Source: Leptospira tipperaryensis (lineage in GTDB: Bacteria; Spirochaetota; Leptospiria; Leptospirales; Leptospiraceae). Taken from it: a DNA stretch of 64,000 bases. Location: NCBI RefSeq assembly GCF_001729245.1, contig NZ_CP015217.1, positions 3,442,001-3,506,000 on the forward strand. The letters run 5' to 3'. Under the pieces are notes generated by a model. It did no database searches and was not told where the DNA came from. It was given only the letters and a program-made list of their open reading frames with translations. The first letter of the stretch is position 1. Every line of letters begins with the position of its first letter. A program made the translations under genes and the position numbers. Below are positions 11,092 through 21,392 of the stretch, in pieces.

Positions 11092-13320
11092 ATGAGAAAA
11101 CACTTCACTCATACTCAGAACGGGATCGAAACATTTTGGCAAATCGAGCTCTCCGGATATTCTATCCTTCTTTCCTTCGGAAAAACGGGTTCACTTGGAA
11201 AACGAAGAATTCTCAACTTCGAAAAGAGAGACGAATGCAGCAAAGAATTCGAAAGACTCGTTGAAGAAAAAACAAAACAAGGATTTCAAGAATCCGATCA
11301 GATTCCACAATACAAAATTTTTTCCGGCGATCCTAATTATTTACAGAGCTGGAATCAAATCTTAGAATCTCCCGATCGGAAAGAAGCGCTTAGGAATCAC
11401 TTTCAGTTTTTGTTGGAAACGGAAGAATGCAAATCACTCCTGGATCAAATTCTTTCCCAAATCACGGACGTAAAAATCGAAGAAGATCAATTGATTCTTA
11501 CCTTGCCTTGGTCTTACGACGACGAAACTCCGGTGCATCTTTGCTGGCAAAAGCCGTTTCTTGGAAAAATTCATACTTCGGTTCCGAATTCCATGGCAAA
11601 GTTTGCTTGTATCTTTAACGGAATCGAAATCAAACACGACGAAGACGATTATCCGACCTTTGCAATCCGAGGTATTTCTACAAATACGGATTCTCCCGAT
11701 CGACCCGCAAACGTAGAAAGCGACTACGGTTGGGAAGAAGAAATCTTAGAAGAAGGCGAAAGTTGGTGGATCTCTCCGCTGGAAATCGTAGGAAAAGATT
11801 TCTCCGACGTACAATCGTTAGGCGCCTTTGACGATAGCCAGAACTGGCTCGTATATCATCCGTTTATCAAAAACAAATACGGAGAACCGGCGATCTCTTG
11901 CGTGGATCACGGAAGTTGTGATTTGGAACCGCCTACGGTTCGTTACGGAATGGGCGGATTCTTACTCAGAGAAATTTGCCGCTGGGTTCGAGACATTGAA
12001 GTCGATTCGGAAGAAGAATTGAGTTTGGACGGAACTCCGATCGTTTCCAGAAAATTTCAAGAATTTATGGCTCACAAGGCGGTTCAGATTTCCGAGAACG
12101 ATTCCGACGTCGCAAAACGTATTTTAGAATTCGACTGGCATTCTTTCGCATTCAAAATTCACAGAACGATTTTGAAATGGGTAAAAAGTCTTGGAAAAGA
12201 AGGCGCCGTAAAAGAAAAGATTCTCGTTTTTGATTCTTATTGGGACGACGCTGGTGAAGTCGTTTATCTCGGTTTTGATTGGCACGCGGGAAGCGACTAC
12301 GATGAAGCGATGTCGGAAGGTGCGAACGTCATCGATTACATTTTGAATTTCACTTCCTTCTACGATTTTATATTAGAAAATCATGAATCTTCGCAAATTT
12401 CCGGGGATGAGATCGTGGAAATTCTAGGAGACGATTACAATTCCGTTCGAGATATTCTCGCGTTTCTTTCGATCGAAAATTTTATCTCGATCGCAAACGG
12501 TAATGAATTCAAAAAAATCCCGAAAGAGGAAGAAGGGATTTATTTTGCCTATTCGCATTATCACGACGAAGACGCGGATGTCGCTTATCATTCTCAGAAA
12601 GGAATCGAGAAAAAATTCTTCGATGAATATTTTCCAAAGGACAAAAAACCTAAGAAAGAAAAGGAAATCTCGGAAAAAGAACAGGAACTTCTGGACGATA
12701 TCGTCGGCGACGTCATGGAAGACTACGCCGGAACTTGGAAGAGCACGATGGAACAATCCATCGAACGTCTCGACAAAAACTTTCACGAGAATCAAGAAAG
12801 GTATCAGAGAGAATTCAATCGTATCTTAGAATACAGAGAAAAAGTCACCAAAGAAGAGGAAAAAGAAAGATTGAGCGATTTAGGAATGCAGATCAGTTCC
12901 ATCGCTCTGAATCGTTTTTTAAAGGAAAACAAACCGGAACTCGCGGGTTGGGTTCTCAACTGTTATCATGAAATTTATCCTACTCTCGGAATCAATCGTA
13001 AGTCCGTAGTGAAGGGGAACGATTCCGGGAAGATGTACAACACGACCGAATACTTTGCCGGAGACATCATCGTCTTTATCGCCAAATACGGCGGTGGGAA
13101 ATTTCTTTCTTTGGTGGAGAATTTGCTTCCTCTCGAGATCAAGGACAGTCGTCTCGCTTTCAATCTCGCTTGTTTGAATTCTTTGGAAAAAAATAAATCC
13201 AATACGCTTCGTTATACTCAGATCGCTTTGGCTCTTGGAAAACCGAAGAGCGATTTTAAAGACAGAGACTTTGATAATTTTCGGGATGATCCGGAGTTTC
13301 ATTCTCTCGTCGCTCATTGA
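11092..13320 (+). CDS. Large WGR-domain protein
   Basis: The first about 80 residues form a WGR-like domain ([26 protein letters not shown]), a nucleic-acid-binding module known from PARPs and from bacterial MolR-like proteins. The remaining 660 residues are highly acidic, with repeated aspartate/glutamate-rich segments ([24 protein letters not shown]), a coiled-coil-prone lysine/glutamate stretch near 520-590 and a C-terminal helical-repeat tail ending in a short [16 protein letters not shown] motif. I know WGR proteins occur as several large paralogues in Leptospira, but not their function. It stands alone between a PhoU-like and a DUF1564 gene. Confidence 0.7.
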   Translation: MRKHFTHTQNGIETFWQIELSGYSILLSFGKTGSLGKRRILNFEKRDECSKEFERLVEEKTKQGFQESDQIPQYKIFSGDPNYLQSWNQILESPDRKEALRNHFQFLLETEECKSLLDQILSQITDVKIEEDQLILTLPWSYDDETPVHLCWQKPFLGKIHTSVPNSMAKFACIFNGIEIKHDEDDYPTFAIRGISTNTDSPDRPANVESDYGWEEEILEEGESWWISPLEIVGKDFSDVQSLGAFDDSQNWLVYHPFIKNKYGEPAISCVDHGSCDLEPPTVRYGMGGFLLREICRWVRDIEVDSEEELSLDGTPIVSRKFQEFMAHKAVQISENDSDVAKRILEFDWHSFAFKIHRTILKWVKSLGKEGAVKEKILVFDSYWDDAGEVVYLGFDWHAGSDYDEAMSEGANVIDYILNFTSFYDFILENHESSQISGDEIVEILGDDYNSVRDILAFLSIENFISIANGNEFKKIPKEEEGIYFAYSHYHDEDADVAYHSQKGIEKKFFDEYFPKDKKPKKEKEISEKEQELLDDIVGDVMEDYAGTWKSTMEQSIERLDKNFHENQERYQREFNRILEYREKVTKEEEKERLSDLGMQISSIALNRFLKENKPELAGWVLNCYHEIYPTLGINRKSVVKGNDSGKMYNTTEYFAGDIIVFIAKYGGGKFLSLVENLLPLEIKDSRLAFNLACLNSLEKNKSNTLRYTQIALALGKPKSDFKDRDFDNFRDDPEFHSLVAH

Positions 13321-13381
13321 TCACGAGTAAAAGGGAATGAGGAAAATTTAATTCCCTGAGTTATATTTTTTTTTCCGCCTT

Positions 13382-13404
13382 ACGGTTCGTTGGCGAGGAA
13401 CCGT
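13382..13404 (+). promoter_or_regulatory. Inverted repeat just upstream of DUF1564 gene
   Basis: ACGGTTC (13382-13388) pairs with GAACCGT (13398-13404) around a nine-base loop. The arm ends directly before TTGGAG, the likely ribosome site of the ATG at 13412. It could be an operator or an RNA hairpin affecting initiation. Confidence 0.5.
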
Positions 13405-13411
13405 TTGGAGT

Positions 13412-13921
13412 ATGGGAACAATTCATCTATACACAAACAGAAAAATTCAATCCGTCTTATTTGAAGCCAAAAAAGAAGTCGAGACCATCCTATTTCCGGA
13501 ACGTTATCTGAATTCTTTGTCCGGTAAAGAGAGGAAAGAACTCCCGGGAAAAATTCTTCCGCTCCTGAAAAGATATCAAAAGTTTATGTTATCCAAGAGA
13601 AGAATCAATCCGAGAGCCGGAAAGACTCTTTATCAGGGAGATCAAGGAAGGTTGGTGCGCGTGAATTTAAGAATTGAATCCGAGGCCTGGATCCTCCTCG
13701 GAGTTCTTTCTGCGACCCACGGAGTGTCTCGTTGTTTTATGGTGAACTACCTTCTTTGGCTGGATGACTCCGGAGTGGGAGATTCTATCGATGAGGCCTT
13801 GAACGTAGGATGTCCACCGTTCCATAACTCGTACAGCTATATCTGGCACCTCGACCTGCTCGGAAAAAGGATCATTCGAAGAATAGAGTTCGATCCCGAC
13901 CCGCTTTTTACCGATTCTTAA
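13412..13921 (+). CDS. DUF1564 family protein
   Basis: The 169-residue basic protein matches the DUF1564 family, which I know as a Leptospira-specific paralogous family. Typical features are the middle RVNLRIESEAWILLGVLSATHGVSRCFMVNYLLW (quoted in part: RVNLRIESEAWILLGVL), a ribbon-helix-like sequence that could bind DNA, and the C-terminal YSYIWHLDLLGKRIIRR. Function is not established. An inverted repeat sits right before its ribosome-binding site, which would suit autoregulation. It is convergent with the SPFH gene. Confidence 0.8.
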   Translation: MGTIHLYTNRKIQSVLFEAKKEVETILFPERYLNSLSGKERKELPGKILPLLKRYQKFMLSKRRINPRAGKTLYQGDQGRLVRVNLRIESEAWILLGVLSATHGVSRCFMVNYLLWLDDSGVGDSIDEALNVGCPPFHNSYSYIWHLDLLGKRIIRRIEFDPDPLFTDS

Positions 13922-13960
13922 AAGAATCTTCCCAAAACGGATCAGGACCTCAAAAAAAAA

Positions 13961-14770
13961 TTATTCTTTCGGACTAACTACGATCGGTAAATTGCTCTTA
14001 TCGAGAGGAATAAAAATCATCTTAGAATTCGGATTATCAAAAGCTTTATACTGAAGATATCTCGTAGTCAACTTCTCATTGATGATCGCCTGCGATTTAG
14101 CCTGACCTTCCGCGCGAATCATCTGCGCTTCCGCATCGGCTTTCGCCCTCTTCTTCGCAATTTCGATGTTCTTCTCTGCGATTTCGAGTTCGTATTTTTG
14201 CTGTTCCAACTCTTGTTGTTTCGTCAACTTTGCTTCGATCGCGTGCAACATATTTGGAGAATATTCTATATCATCCAGGATCACGTCGAAAACTTCGATA
14301 TGTTTTCCCCTGGTTCTTTCGATCACGGCCGTCTTGATATCTCTCGCAAGAACCGCGCTGTTTTTTGAAATCTGAATCATCTGGTGATGCGAAACTATAT
14401 TCCGGATCGACGCGCGAAACTCGGGCTGCACAATACTTCTATAATATTCGGGACCGACCTCTACGTGGAGCTGAAAGATCTCTTCCCGAATCGGGCGAAG
14501 AATGATGACGGCCTGAACGTCGATTTTCAAATCGTCGTTTGTAAGCACGTCCACCTTCTCTTTATGAGAATCCCATTGCATCGAATACGTATAAATATCA
14601 TTCCAAGGTAATAACCAGTAAAACCCGTTTAAGACCGGATCCTTACTAAGACCGACTTCCGTAAGTCCGAACGGTTTCCAGAACAATCCTATCTGTCCGG
14701 GATGAACCGTGGAACCGCAATTCAGAGTCAAAACCAGGAGAACACTGAGAAAGAATTTTTTCCTATTCAT
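13961..14770 (-). CDS. SPFH/band-7 (prohibitin-like) lipoprotein
   Basis: The 269-residue protein has an N-terminal signal with lipobox LTLNC instead of the usual membrane anchor, then an SPFH domain (about 25-190, with KVDVLTNDDLKIDVQAVIIL and YRSIVQPEFRASIRNIV). A coiled coil follows, rich in alanine, glutamate and lysine (AEKNIEIAKKRAKADAEAQ, about 190-240), as in prohibitins, HflK/C and stomatins. Such proteins form rings that organise membranes or regulate proteases. The predicted lipid anchor would place it in the periplasm. The next gene on the same strand, a small membrane protein, precedes it by 29 bases. Confidence 0.8.
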   Translation of the reverse strand: MNRKKFFLSVLLVLTLNCGSTVHPGQIGLFWKPFGLTEVGLSKDPVLNGFYWLLPWNDIYTYSMQWDSHKEKVDVLTNDDLKIDVQAVIILRPIREEIFQLHVEVGPEYYRSIVQPEFRASIRNIVSHHQMIQISKNSAVLARDIKTAVIERTRGKHIEVFDVILDDIEYSPNMLHAIEAKLTKQQELEQQKYELEIAEKNIEIAKKRAKADAEAQMIRAEGQAKSQAIINEKLTTRYLQYKAFDNPNSKMIFIPLDKSNLPIVVSPKE

Positions 14771-14799
14771 AAGTAATCTCTTATATTCCTTTTTTTATA

Positions 14800-15228
14800 T
14801 TAATTGATACCGTCAAATTCGATGGTAAAACGTTTTATCAACTTCGGATCCACGTATTTTGCGCTCGCGTAAAAATCCCTTTTGTGACCAAAAGGAAGTC
14901 CCTGCACCGCAAATTGACAAGATTCCAGAAGAACGTCGTCCTTATCATAGAAGTTCATCGTAAAAAAAGCTTCCGTGTGATCCTTCCCGGAAAGGTTTTC
15001 AATCTGTCCGTTGATCTCTAAGAACGTAAACTGATCTTGCAAACCTACATTGTAATATTTGTATTTCCCATCGATCGTCAATTCTCCATTCGGAACTTTG
15101 TTTCCGATCATTAGAGCTGGGAAGATAAGGAAGAAAAACAAGAGAGGAATCAGCTTGGACCAAATTCTTCCTTGTTTTGAAGAAAGAGCTTCGCGGAACA
15201 ACACGGCTTTGATTTTTTTTTCAGTCAT
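14800..15228 (-). CDS. Single-pass membrane protein of unknown function
   Basis: I do not recognise this 142-residue protein. It has a basic N terminus, one hydrophobic segment ([17 protein letters not shown], about residues 27-43) and an exported beta-rich domain with [21 protein letters not shown], which resembles small FxLYD-like extracellular folds. It lies 29 bases upstream of the SPFH lipoprotein on the same strand and is probably co-transcribed, so the two may act together at the membrane. Confidence 0.6.
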   Translation of the reverse strand: MTEKKIKAVLFREALSSKQGRIWSKLIPLLFFFLIFPALMIGNKVPNGELTIDGKYKYYNVGLQDQFTFLEINGQIENLSGKDHTEAFFTMNFYDKDDVLLESCQFAVQGLPFGHKRDFYASAKYVDPKLIKRFTIEFDGIN

Positions 15229-15385
15229 AGAATACTCGATCTAAAAGCGTATCACTCATTTCAAAAAACGGAAATCGCTTTCTAAACACTGTCCAATATT
15301 TTTGCTATTTTTTGAATGTACGACGCCAAAAGAGAAAGATTCCGAATATAAGTTACAAAGGTTAGGCCCAAGTTGAAGTTCCTTT

Positions 15386-16059
15386 TCAACTATTTTCAGG
15401 AACCTGATCCAGATAACTTTTCAATTCTTCTTTTAGACCGGGAGGCAAGGCGAGACCGGCGCCTTCGATTCTTTCGTTGTATTTGTTAAACGAAAAGCGG
15501 TGTCTCGAAGTACGAATGTAATCTTCCAAGGCTTCGGAACCCCAGTCTAAAATGTCCTGTATAAATTCTTCATTCTCTTCCAGCTTTTCGCAATAAGGAA
15601 TGAAAAGAGGACGATTGACCGGTCTTCCGATCGTTCTATAAAACATAAGTCTTTTGAGAAGATCACTGCCTTGTAGATTCTCTTTCTTTTCCATGGCTTT
15701 TTCAACCATTCTTAGATTGATACAATCCAAAAACTCGACTTTCAGATTTTCATCGTTCAGACGTTTGCGAAGAGAGGTTTTGATCTCTTCGGTTTCATAG
15801 AGAAAGTTAGGGCAATACTCGGGGCATTCCACTTCTTTGTGAAGATCACAAAAATGAAGAAGAATACAATCGATATCGGATGCCGTTTCCACGATTCCAA
15901 AATTGATCGAGCCAAGAATTTCGACTCCCGTATGAAAACCTTTCTCCTGCAATTCCTTGAGGGCGATCCGAAAAGCCTGCATCCGTTTGAGCGCCTCTTT
16001 CGTATCGTAATTTCGATACTTGTTTTTGAGGGCGATGTATTTTTCTACGAGCGTTGCTG

Positions 16060-16063
<4 letters not shown>
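15386..16063 (-). CDS. Nucleotidyltransferase-fold protein
   Basis: The signature [19 protein letters not shown] (residues about 51-69) fits the nucleotidyltransferase motif G-S-x-x-x-G followed by D-x-D, with two acidic metal ligands in SDIDC. A cysteine-rich insert (CPEYC) follows, then a helical C-terminal half. The family includes enzymes that transfer NMP to proteins, antibiotics or RNA; the target is unknown. It overlaps the upstream esterase gene by 4 bases. That esterase is its only partner in the unit. Confidence 0.6.
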
Positions 16064-16788
<725 letters not shown>

Positions 16789-16851
16789 AATGAAAGAATG
16801 TTCATCTAACGAATATATATTTTCGTTTTAGAAAGGCAAAGGAAATTCGAG

Positions 16852-16883
<32 letters not shown>

Positions 16884-16927
16884 CACGGAAATGGAAAGCC
16901 AATCAGTATCTCGACACGAGGGAAATC

Positions 16928-17695
16928 ATGTCTAAACAATTCGAAGGAAAAATAGCACTCGTTACCGGAGCGGCGTCTCCACGCGGGCTCGGAAGAGCGA
17001 TCGCAAATACTATCGCTAATGAGGGAGGGGACATAGTAGTATGCGACCTCAACAAAGAACATATTGAACAAGCCGCAGCAGAGATCGCGAAAGAATTCGG
17101 TGTGAAAACCTTAGGAATTCCGTGCAACGTAACAAAGCCCGAAGACTGCGACGCTGTGATCGCAGGAATCAAAGAAAAATTTGGTAAGTTGGATTTTCTT
17201 GTAAACAACGCGGGAGTTCTCAAAGACAATCTTCTCATGAGAATGACCGAGCAAGAATTCGACTTCGTTATGGATGTGAACCTAAAAGGTGTTTTCCTCA
17301 TGACAAAATCGGCTTCCAAACTTCTTCTCAAAGCCGAGTCCGGAAGAATCGTAAACATCTCTTCGGTTTCCGGTCTTACGGGACAACCGGGACAAGCAAA
17401 CTACTCCGCTTCGAAAGCGGGAGTTATCGCTCTCACGAAAGTTTCAGCGAGAGAATTTTCCGGAAGAAACGTTCTTGTGAACGCAGTTTGTCCGGGATAC
17501 GTTCAGACCGACATGACCGCCGCCCTTCCGGAAGAAGTGAAGAAAAAATTAACCGATCCTATGTTCATTCCGCTGAGAAGACCAGGAACACAACAAGAGA
17601 TCGCGAACGCAGTAAAATTCTTCTTAAGCGATCAATCCAATTATATCACCGGCACCTATTTAAGAGTAGACGGCGGCGCCGCTATCGGAATGTAA
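16928..17695 (+). CDS. fabG: 3-oxoacyl-[acyl-carrier-protein] reductase / SDR
   Basis: Classic short-chain dehydrogenase: nucleotide motif [14 protein letters not shown] near the N terminus, NNAGVL at mid-length, catalytic Ser-Tyr-Lys in NISSVSG and YSASKAG, and a C-terminal [16 protein letters not shown]. The 255-residue length and the YVQTDMTA segment fit FabG, which reduces 3-ketoacyl-ACP with NADPH in fatty-acid elongation, though paralogues act on other ketones. The start at 16928 has a GAGGG ribosome site; the upstream in-frame TTG adds a non-family extension. A long inverted repeat follows the gene. Confidence 0.85.
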   Translation: MSKQFEGKIALVTGAASPRGLGRAIANTIANEGGDIVVCDLNKEHIEQAAAEIAKEFGVKTLGIPCNVTKPEDCDAVIAGIKEKFGKLDFLVNNAGVLKDNLLMRMTEQEFDFVMDVNLKGVFLMTKSASKLLLKAESGRIVNISSVSGLTGQPGQANYSASKAGVIALTKVSAREFSGRNVLVNAVCPGYVQTDMTAALPEEVKKKLTDPMFIPLRRPGTQQEIANAVKFFLSDQSNYITGTYLRVDGGAAIGM

Positions 17696-17704
17696 TTTGT
17701 CCTC

Positions 17705-17752
17705 TTTGAATTTTGCAGGGGCCTTTTAAGAATGGCTTCTGCAAAATTCAAA
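17705..17752 (+). terminator. Long hairpin after fabG
   Basis: A perfect 14-bp stem, TTTGAATTTTGCAG with CTGCAAAATTCAAA (17705-17718 and 17739-17752), encloses a 20-base loop with a further small GGCC/GGCT pairing. It begins nine bases after the fabG stop and precedes a T-rich stretch, so it probably ends transcription, although the T run is not immediate. Confidence 0.65.
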
Positions 17753-18011
17753 ATTCTGCATGTATTTTTCTTTTTTTCCAAGTCGCTTTTCTTTCTTTTC
17801 ATTTCATAAATCGAAAGCGATAACTCACCGAAAAGTTTAACAGGGACGTATTTAAGTCCGGGTGCAAGCTCTTTTTAAAAAAGAAACTTTGTCGTAACAA
17901 GAGAACTCGCTTCCTTATAAAATAGAATTCTAATTTTCAGAATTGTTTCAAATTGTTTATAGGAAAAATAAAGAAGCGATCTATCACTGGTAATGTAGGA
18001 AGAACAACTTT
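17753..18011. other. Gene-free stretch
   Basis: AT-rich, with a T-rich run after the fabG hairpin and no supported frame. The end contains AGGAAGAA as a probable ribosome site for the TTG start at 18012. Confidence 0.5.
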
Positions 18012-19094
18012 TTGAAAAGAACCTTGAAAATCCGAAAATTCACCTGCTTCAAGATATTCTTCTTTGTCTCCTTACTCTTCGGCGATTCCCTTTTTTCGGA
18101 AGCCGCCTGCGTAGGAACCGAATGCGCGTCTCTCCCTGCGGAAGTCGTCATCGGAAGCAACCTCATCGATCCTGCGTTAGACGCGGTTTATACAAAGGAG
18201 TTCCTACTTTCTATGGGAGAAGCCGCCGTATTGCAAAATATCAACTCTTCCATGTTAGGAGGAACGATTTTTACCAAAAGAAGAATCGGTGCTGGTTATT
18301 CTATCGCAAGGACCAATTTGAGTCCGAGAAATTACTTCTTCGAAAACTCGGAATTGCGGGAACTCCCCAAACAAGGAATGGCCGCCTCTCCTTCGGTCAA
18401 CTTCGGTTTCAACTTAGGAAGTCTCTTCGAAGGACCGAGTCCGCAACTCTCGAAATGGAACATTCACTTCCACTATTTTCCCTACGAACTCTCGGAACAA
18501 AACGTTCCGTTTTTAAAATTGAGGAAGACGGACCTTCACGGAAAAGTAGCAAACACCGGTTTTAACGTAAGATACTTTCCTTTTTATTCATCCGCAAACT
18601 CTTCCGATGGAATCGGCAAAGACGGACTCTCCTTAGGCTTCGGAATCTTTCAATCAATCCAGACGATCAGCCTACATTCTTACGATCGAAAACCGACAAA
18701 CATTCGTCTCTCGGGACAACCTCGAAAATGGATCGGGATCAACGATCTCACATACAATTCAAATATCTATTCGGCTACATTCGATTTTCGTTATGCAAAG
18801 ACGATCGGATTTTTTTCCTTCTACGGAGGCCTCGGCGGGATGTTCAATCAAGGAAGTGTGGGAATCCAAGTGGAAAGAAATTTCGCTCTTTCAGCTCTCG
18901 CAAACAAAGACGATTTCACGACCAATCCGACCCTCGTCTATCTGGATCTAAAGCGAAATCTTTTTGTAAATCATTCCAATTGGTATGGAACGATCGGGAT
19001 GGAATTCAACTGGAAAGACGCGAGCGTAATTATAGAATATTTAAAAAATAAGAATTCAGAGTCGGTCAGCTTGGGAGTTTTTATTCATTTTTAA
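18012..19094 (+). CDS. Probable outer-membrane beta-barrel protein, uncharacterised
   Basis: I do not recognise a named family. The 360-residue protein starts with TTG and a signal peptide (cleavage near SLFSEAAC). The body is rich in alternating aromatic strands (NIHFHYFPYEL, ATFDFRYAKTIGFFSFYGGLGG) and ends in phenylalanine (LGVFIHF), the terminal residue used by BAM-dependent barrels. The glycine/aromatic strand pattern and the final F support an outer-membrane location. It stands alone. Two copies of the dispersed element lie inside the coding region (18197-18207, 18356-18368). Confidence 0.6.
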   Translation: MKRTLKIRKFTCFKIFFFVSLLFGDSLFSEAACVGTECASLPAEVVIGSNLIDPALDAVYTKEFLLSMGEAAVLQNINSSMLGGTIFTKRRIGAGYSIARTNLSPRNYFFENSELRELPKQGMAASPSVNFGFNLGSLFEGPSPQLSKWNIHFHYFPYELSEQNVPFLKLRKTDLHGKVANTGFNVRYFPFYSSANSSDGIGKDGLSLGFGIFQSIQTISLHSYDRKPTNIRLSGQPRKWIGINDLTYNSNIYSATFDFRYAKTIGFFSFYGGLGGMFNQGSVGIQVERNFALSALANKDDFTTNPTLVYLDLKRNLFVNHSNWYGTIGMEFNWKDASVIIEYLKNKNSESVSLGVFIHF

Positions 19095-19145
19095 GAATCC
19101 TTAAAAACTACGTTTTCATAAACATTATAAAAATTGAATCTATTT

Positions 19146-19466
19146 TTAAAAACTCAATAGTTTATCGCTTTCGGAAATGATTTCGTAAAGATCGGCGAGG
19201 TTGGAATACTTGCAAAAATCCTCCCCTTTTGTGTGTCTTAAATCCAAACAAGTTCCACACGCGAGAATGTCTCCGCTCCCGTCCTGAAAAAACGAGATCT
19301 GATCTTTGATTTTAAATTCGGAAGAATCGAGTCGTAACGATTCGACACCTTCACCCAAAAGAAAAACTTTTACGGAATCTCCTTTTTTCAAAGCAAAGTT
19401 CCCGATTCGGAAAGCGTTGTAAACGGTTTCCGGTTGTGAGGTATAAATGATAATTCCTAATTTCAT
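19146..19466 (-). CDS. DsrE-like sulfurtransferase-family protein
   Basis: The 106-residue protein matches the DsrE/DsrF fold: N-terminal MKLGIIIYTSQPETVYNAFR, a middle GEGVESLRL and a conserved cysteine region ILACGTCLDLR where one cysteine would carry persulfide. DsrE-like proteins relay sulfane sulfur. It is the last gene of a three-gene minus-strand unit after an ArsR-rhodanese regulator and an SQR-like flavoprotein, so it probably accepts sulfur released by sulfide oxidation. Confidence 0.8.
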   Translation of the reverse strand: MKLGIIIYTSQPETVYNAFRIGNFALKKGDSVKVFLLGEGVESLRLDSSEFKIKDQISFFQDGSGDILACGTCLDLRHTKGEDFCKYSNLADLYEIISESDKLLSF

Positions 19467-19506
19467 CTTTGATTTTCCTTTCTTCGGTTTAACAATTTTC
19501 TACGAC

Positions 19507-20637
19507 TTATACCCATCGCCAAAGCCACCACTTTTCAAAAAGAACCTTTGCGAAATGCCAGAATCGAGAAGGACGACGAATAGAAACACCCGGGCCGTCT
19601 TTAGAATAAAATCTTCCGGTAGCAAACCCAGCCTTCCGGGCGCCCACTTCCAAGAAACAGCCTCCTTCTCCACGAAACATATCCTTAGGAGTTCGAAGTG
19701 ATATTTCATCCGCAATTCTGGACGCAACAATTTCGGCTTGAGCATGAGCAAAGACTCCCGCTTTCGGAAGCGGTTTACCGGAAGGAAGCGCAATTGTAGT
19801 AACGTCTCCGATCGCATACACGTTTGGAAGTGAAGTGTTTAGAGTTACCGGATCCACTTTTACCCAACCTGTTTCCGTTACAATCGGTGAATCCTTCAAA
19901 AACATCGGAGGCGAATGAGCGGGAATACCGATTAAGAGATCGAAAACGATCTTTTCCTCGTTGGAAAAAATCAATTCCTTTCGCTCTGAATCGATTTTTG
20001 TAACTGCTCTTTTATTCTGAAAAGAAATTCCCTTTTGTTTTAGAAGTTCAACGACCTGAATTCCGGCTTCCGGTCCACCCGCCGACATGGGCATCTCTTC
20101 GGGAGTTACAATCGTAATCTTTGGTTGTATTTTTCTCTCTTTAAAAAACGAATCGATCAACAATGCGGCCTCGTATGGAGCGGCGGGGCATTTGAAAGGA
20201 AGCGAAGAGATTAGGATAGTTACGTTTCCGGATGAAGAAGCGAAAAGTTTTTCTTTTGCTTTCATAACTCCGTCTACGGAATACAAATTGAATGCACCGT
20301 CTGAAAACCCTGAAATCTTTTCAGGATTCAAATCCGCACCGGGCGATAGCACGAGATAATCATAGGACAGTTCGTTTGAAATCGTATTTACGATTTTTTG
20401 ATTCCAATCTATGCTCAAAACGGAATCGACGATCAGATTAACTCCTTTTGATCGTATCTTTTTTTGAAAATCGTTCGGTTTTCTTTTACCCACCAATGCC
20501 CAAAGAAGAGAAGGAGAAAACGTATGAATTTCAGAACGATCAATCATAATGATTTCGACATTCCGATTCTTTTTTCTCAATTCCCTCGCGACAACAATTC
20601 CGCCGATTCCGGCGCCAATGATTACGACTCGTTTCAT
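19507..20637 (-). CDS. Sulfide:quinone oxidoreductase-like flavoprotein
   Basis: The 376-residue protein begins with an FAD-binding GAGIGGIVVAREL motif, has a C-x-x-x-P signature KCPAAPYEAALLID characteristic of SQR-like enzymes, a second FAD motif YAIGDVTTIALP, and a late cysteine in GGCFLE. SQRs oxidise sulfide to polysulfide at the membrane and reduce quinone. The two visible cysteines could form the redox site; the usual third one was not obvious. Gap to the upstream regulator gene is 1 base, so they are one unit. Confidence 0.85.
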   Translation of the reverse strand: MKRVVIIGAGIGGIVVARELRKKNRNVEIIMIDRSEIHTFSPSLLWALVGKRKPNDFQKKIRSKGVNLIVDSVLSIDWNQKIVNTISNELSYDYLVLSPGADLNPEKISGFSDGAFNLYSVDGVMKAKEKLFASSSGNVTILISSLPFKCPAAPYEAALLIDSFFKERKIQPKITIVTPEEMPMSAGGPEAGIQVVELLKQKGISFQNKRAVTKIDSERKELIFSNEEKIVFDLLIGIPAHSPPMFLKDSPIVTETGWVKVDPVTLNTSLPNVYAIGDVTTIALPSGKPLPKAGVFAHAQAEIVASRIADEISLRTPKDMFRGEGGCFLEVGARKAGFATGRFYSKDGPGVSIRRPSRFWHFAKVLFEKWWLWRWV

Positions 20638-20638
20638 C

Positions 20639-21319
20639 CTAATTCTCTCCTTCTTTTATCAATTCAATACCGTGATTTTTGAAATCGAGCGGACCCTGCG
20701 GAATTCGATACGCATGCAAACCCTTCGCCCTTAGAATTTCCACCGCTTCTTTGGAAAGAACACAATACTTACCTCGACAGTAGGCCACGATCTTCTTACG
20801 TTTTGGAAGCGTGTCCATTTTTGATTTGAGTTCGCTCAAAGGAATAGAAATCGATCCGGGAACGTGTCCGGAATTGTATTCGTTTTCGGGACGCACATCG
20901 AGAAGTATGATATCTTTCGAAAAAACTCGTTTTAAAAAATCCTTATATTCGAGTTCGTTTAATTCTTCTTCGGAATCAAAAAAAGAATCCATTGCCACTC
21001 TGATTTCCGCGCTATATTCTTCTCCCGTCGAGGCAAGACTCTCGAAGATCGAAATTCCCGCAGATTCGATACGATAAAAAATATTTCTCCCGTCCTTACG
21101 ATCCGTTACGAGGCGCGCTTCTTTTAAGATTTGAAGGTGATGCGAGGTCGCGGCCACGCTCATTCCGATTTCCCTGGATAAAAGATCGACGTTCTTCTCG
21201 GCTTGAAGCAAAAGATCCAACAATTCGATTCGTTTTGGGTCCGAAATCGCCTTCCCGTATTTTGCCAGAACGGCATAGATAAAATTCTTAAATTCGCGAC
21301 CCGATTTTTGATTTTTCAT
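20639..21319 (-). CDS. ArsR-family regulator fused to a rhodanese domain
   Basis: Residues about 1-95 form a winged-helix ArsR domain (KRIELLDLLLQAEKNVDLLSREIG and SVAATSHHLQILKEARLV, the recognition helix). Residues about 125-220 are a rhodanese domain (LLDVRPENEYNSGHVPGS) with active-site loop CRGKYC. The ArsR half has no cysteine, so sensing of sulfide or persulfide most likely involves the rhodanese loop; this is inference. It leads an operon with the SQR-like and DsrE-like genes, and a perfect inverted repeat precedes it. Confidence 0.9.
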   Translation of the reverse strand: MKNQKSGREFKNFIYAVLAKYGKAISDPKRIELLDLLLQAEKNVDLLSREIGMSVAATSHHLQILKEARLVTDRKDGRNIFYRIESAGISIFESLASTGEEYSAEIRVAMDSFFDSEEELNELEYKDFLKRVFSKDIILLDVRPENEYNSGHVPGSISIPLSELKSKMDTLPKRKKIVAYCRGKYCVLSKEAVEILRAKGLHAYRIPQGPLDFKNHGIELIKEGEN

Positions 21320-21325
21320 ACTTCC

Positions 21326-21357
21326 TCAAATATTCAAACATATATTTGAATATTTGA
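21326..21357. promoter_or_regulatory. Perfect 13-6-13 operator between ArsR operon and methyltransferase
   Basis: TCAAATATTCAAA (21326-21338) is exactly repeated in inverted form as TTTGAATATTTGA (21345-21357) around CATATA. It begins 6 bases upstream of the regulator's ATG on the minus strand and ends 35 bases before the divergent methyltransferase ATG. Size, symmetry and AT-rich TTTGAATAT content fit an ArsR-type operator, so the regulator may control both directions. Confidence 0.85.
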
Positions 21358-21392
21358 TTGACTCTGTCAATCCTATTTTTTAAATTCGAACC

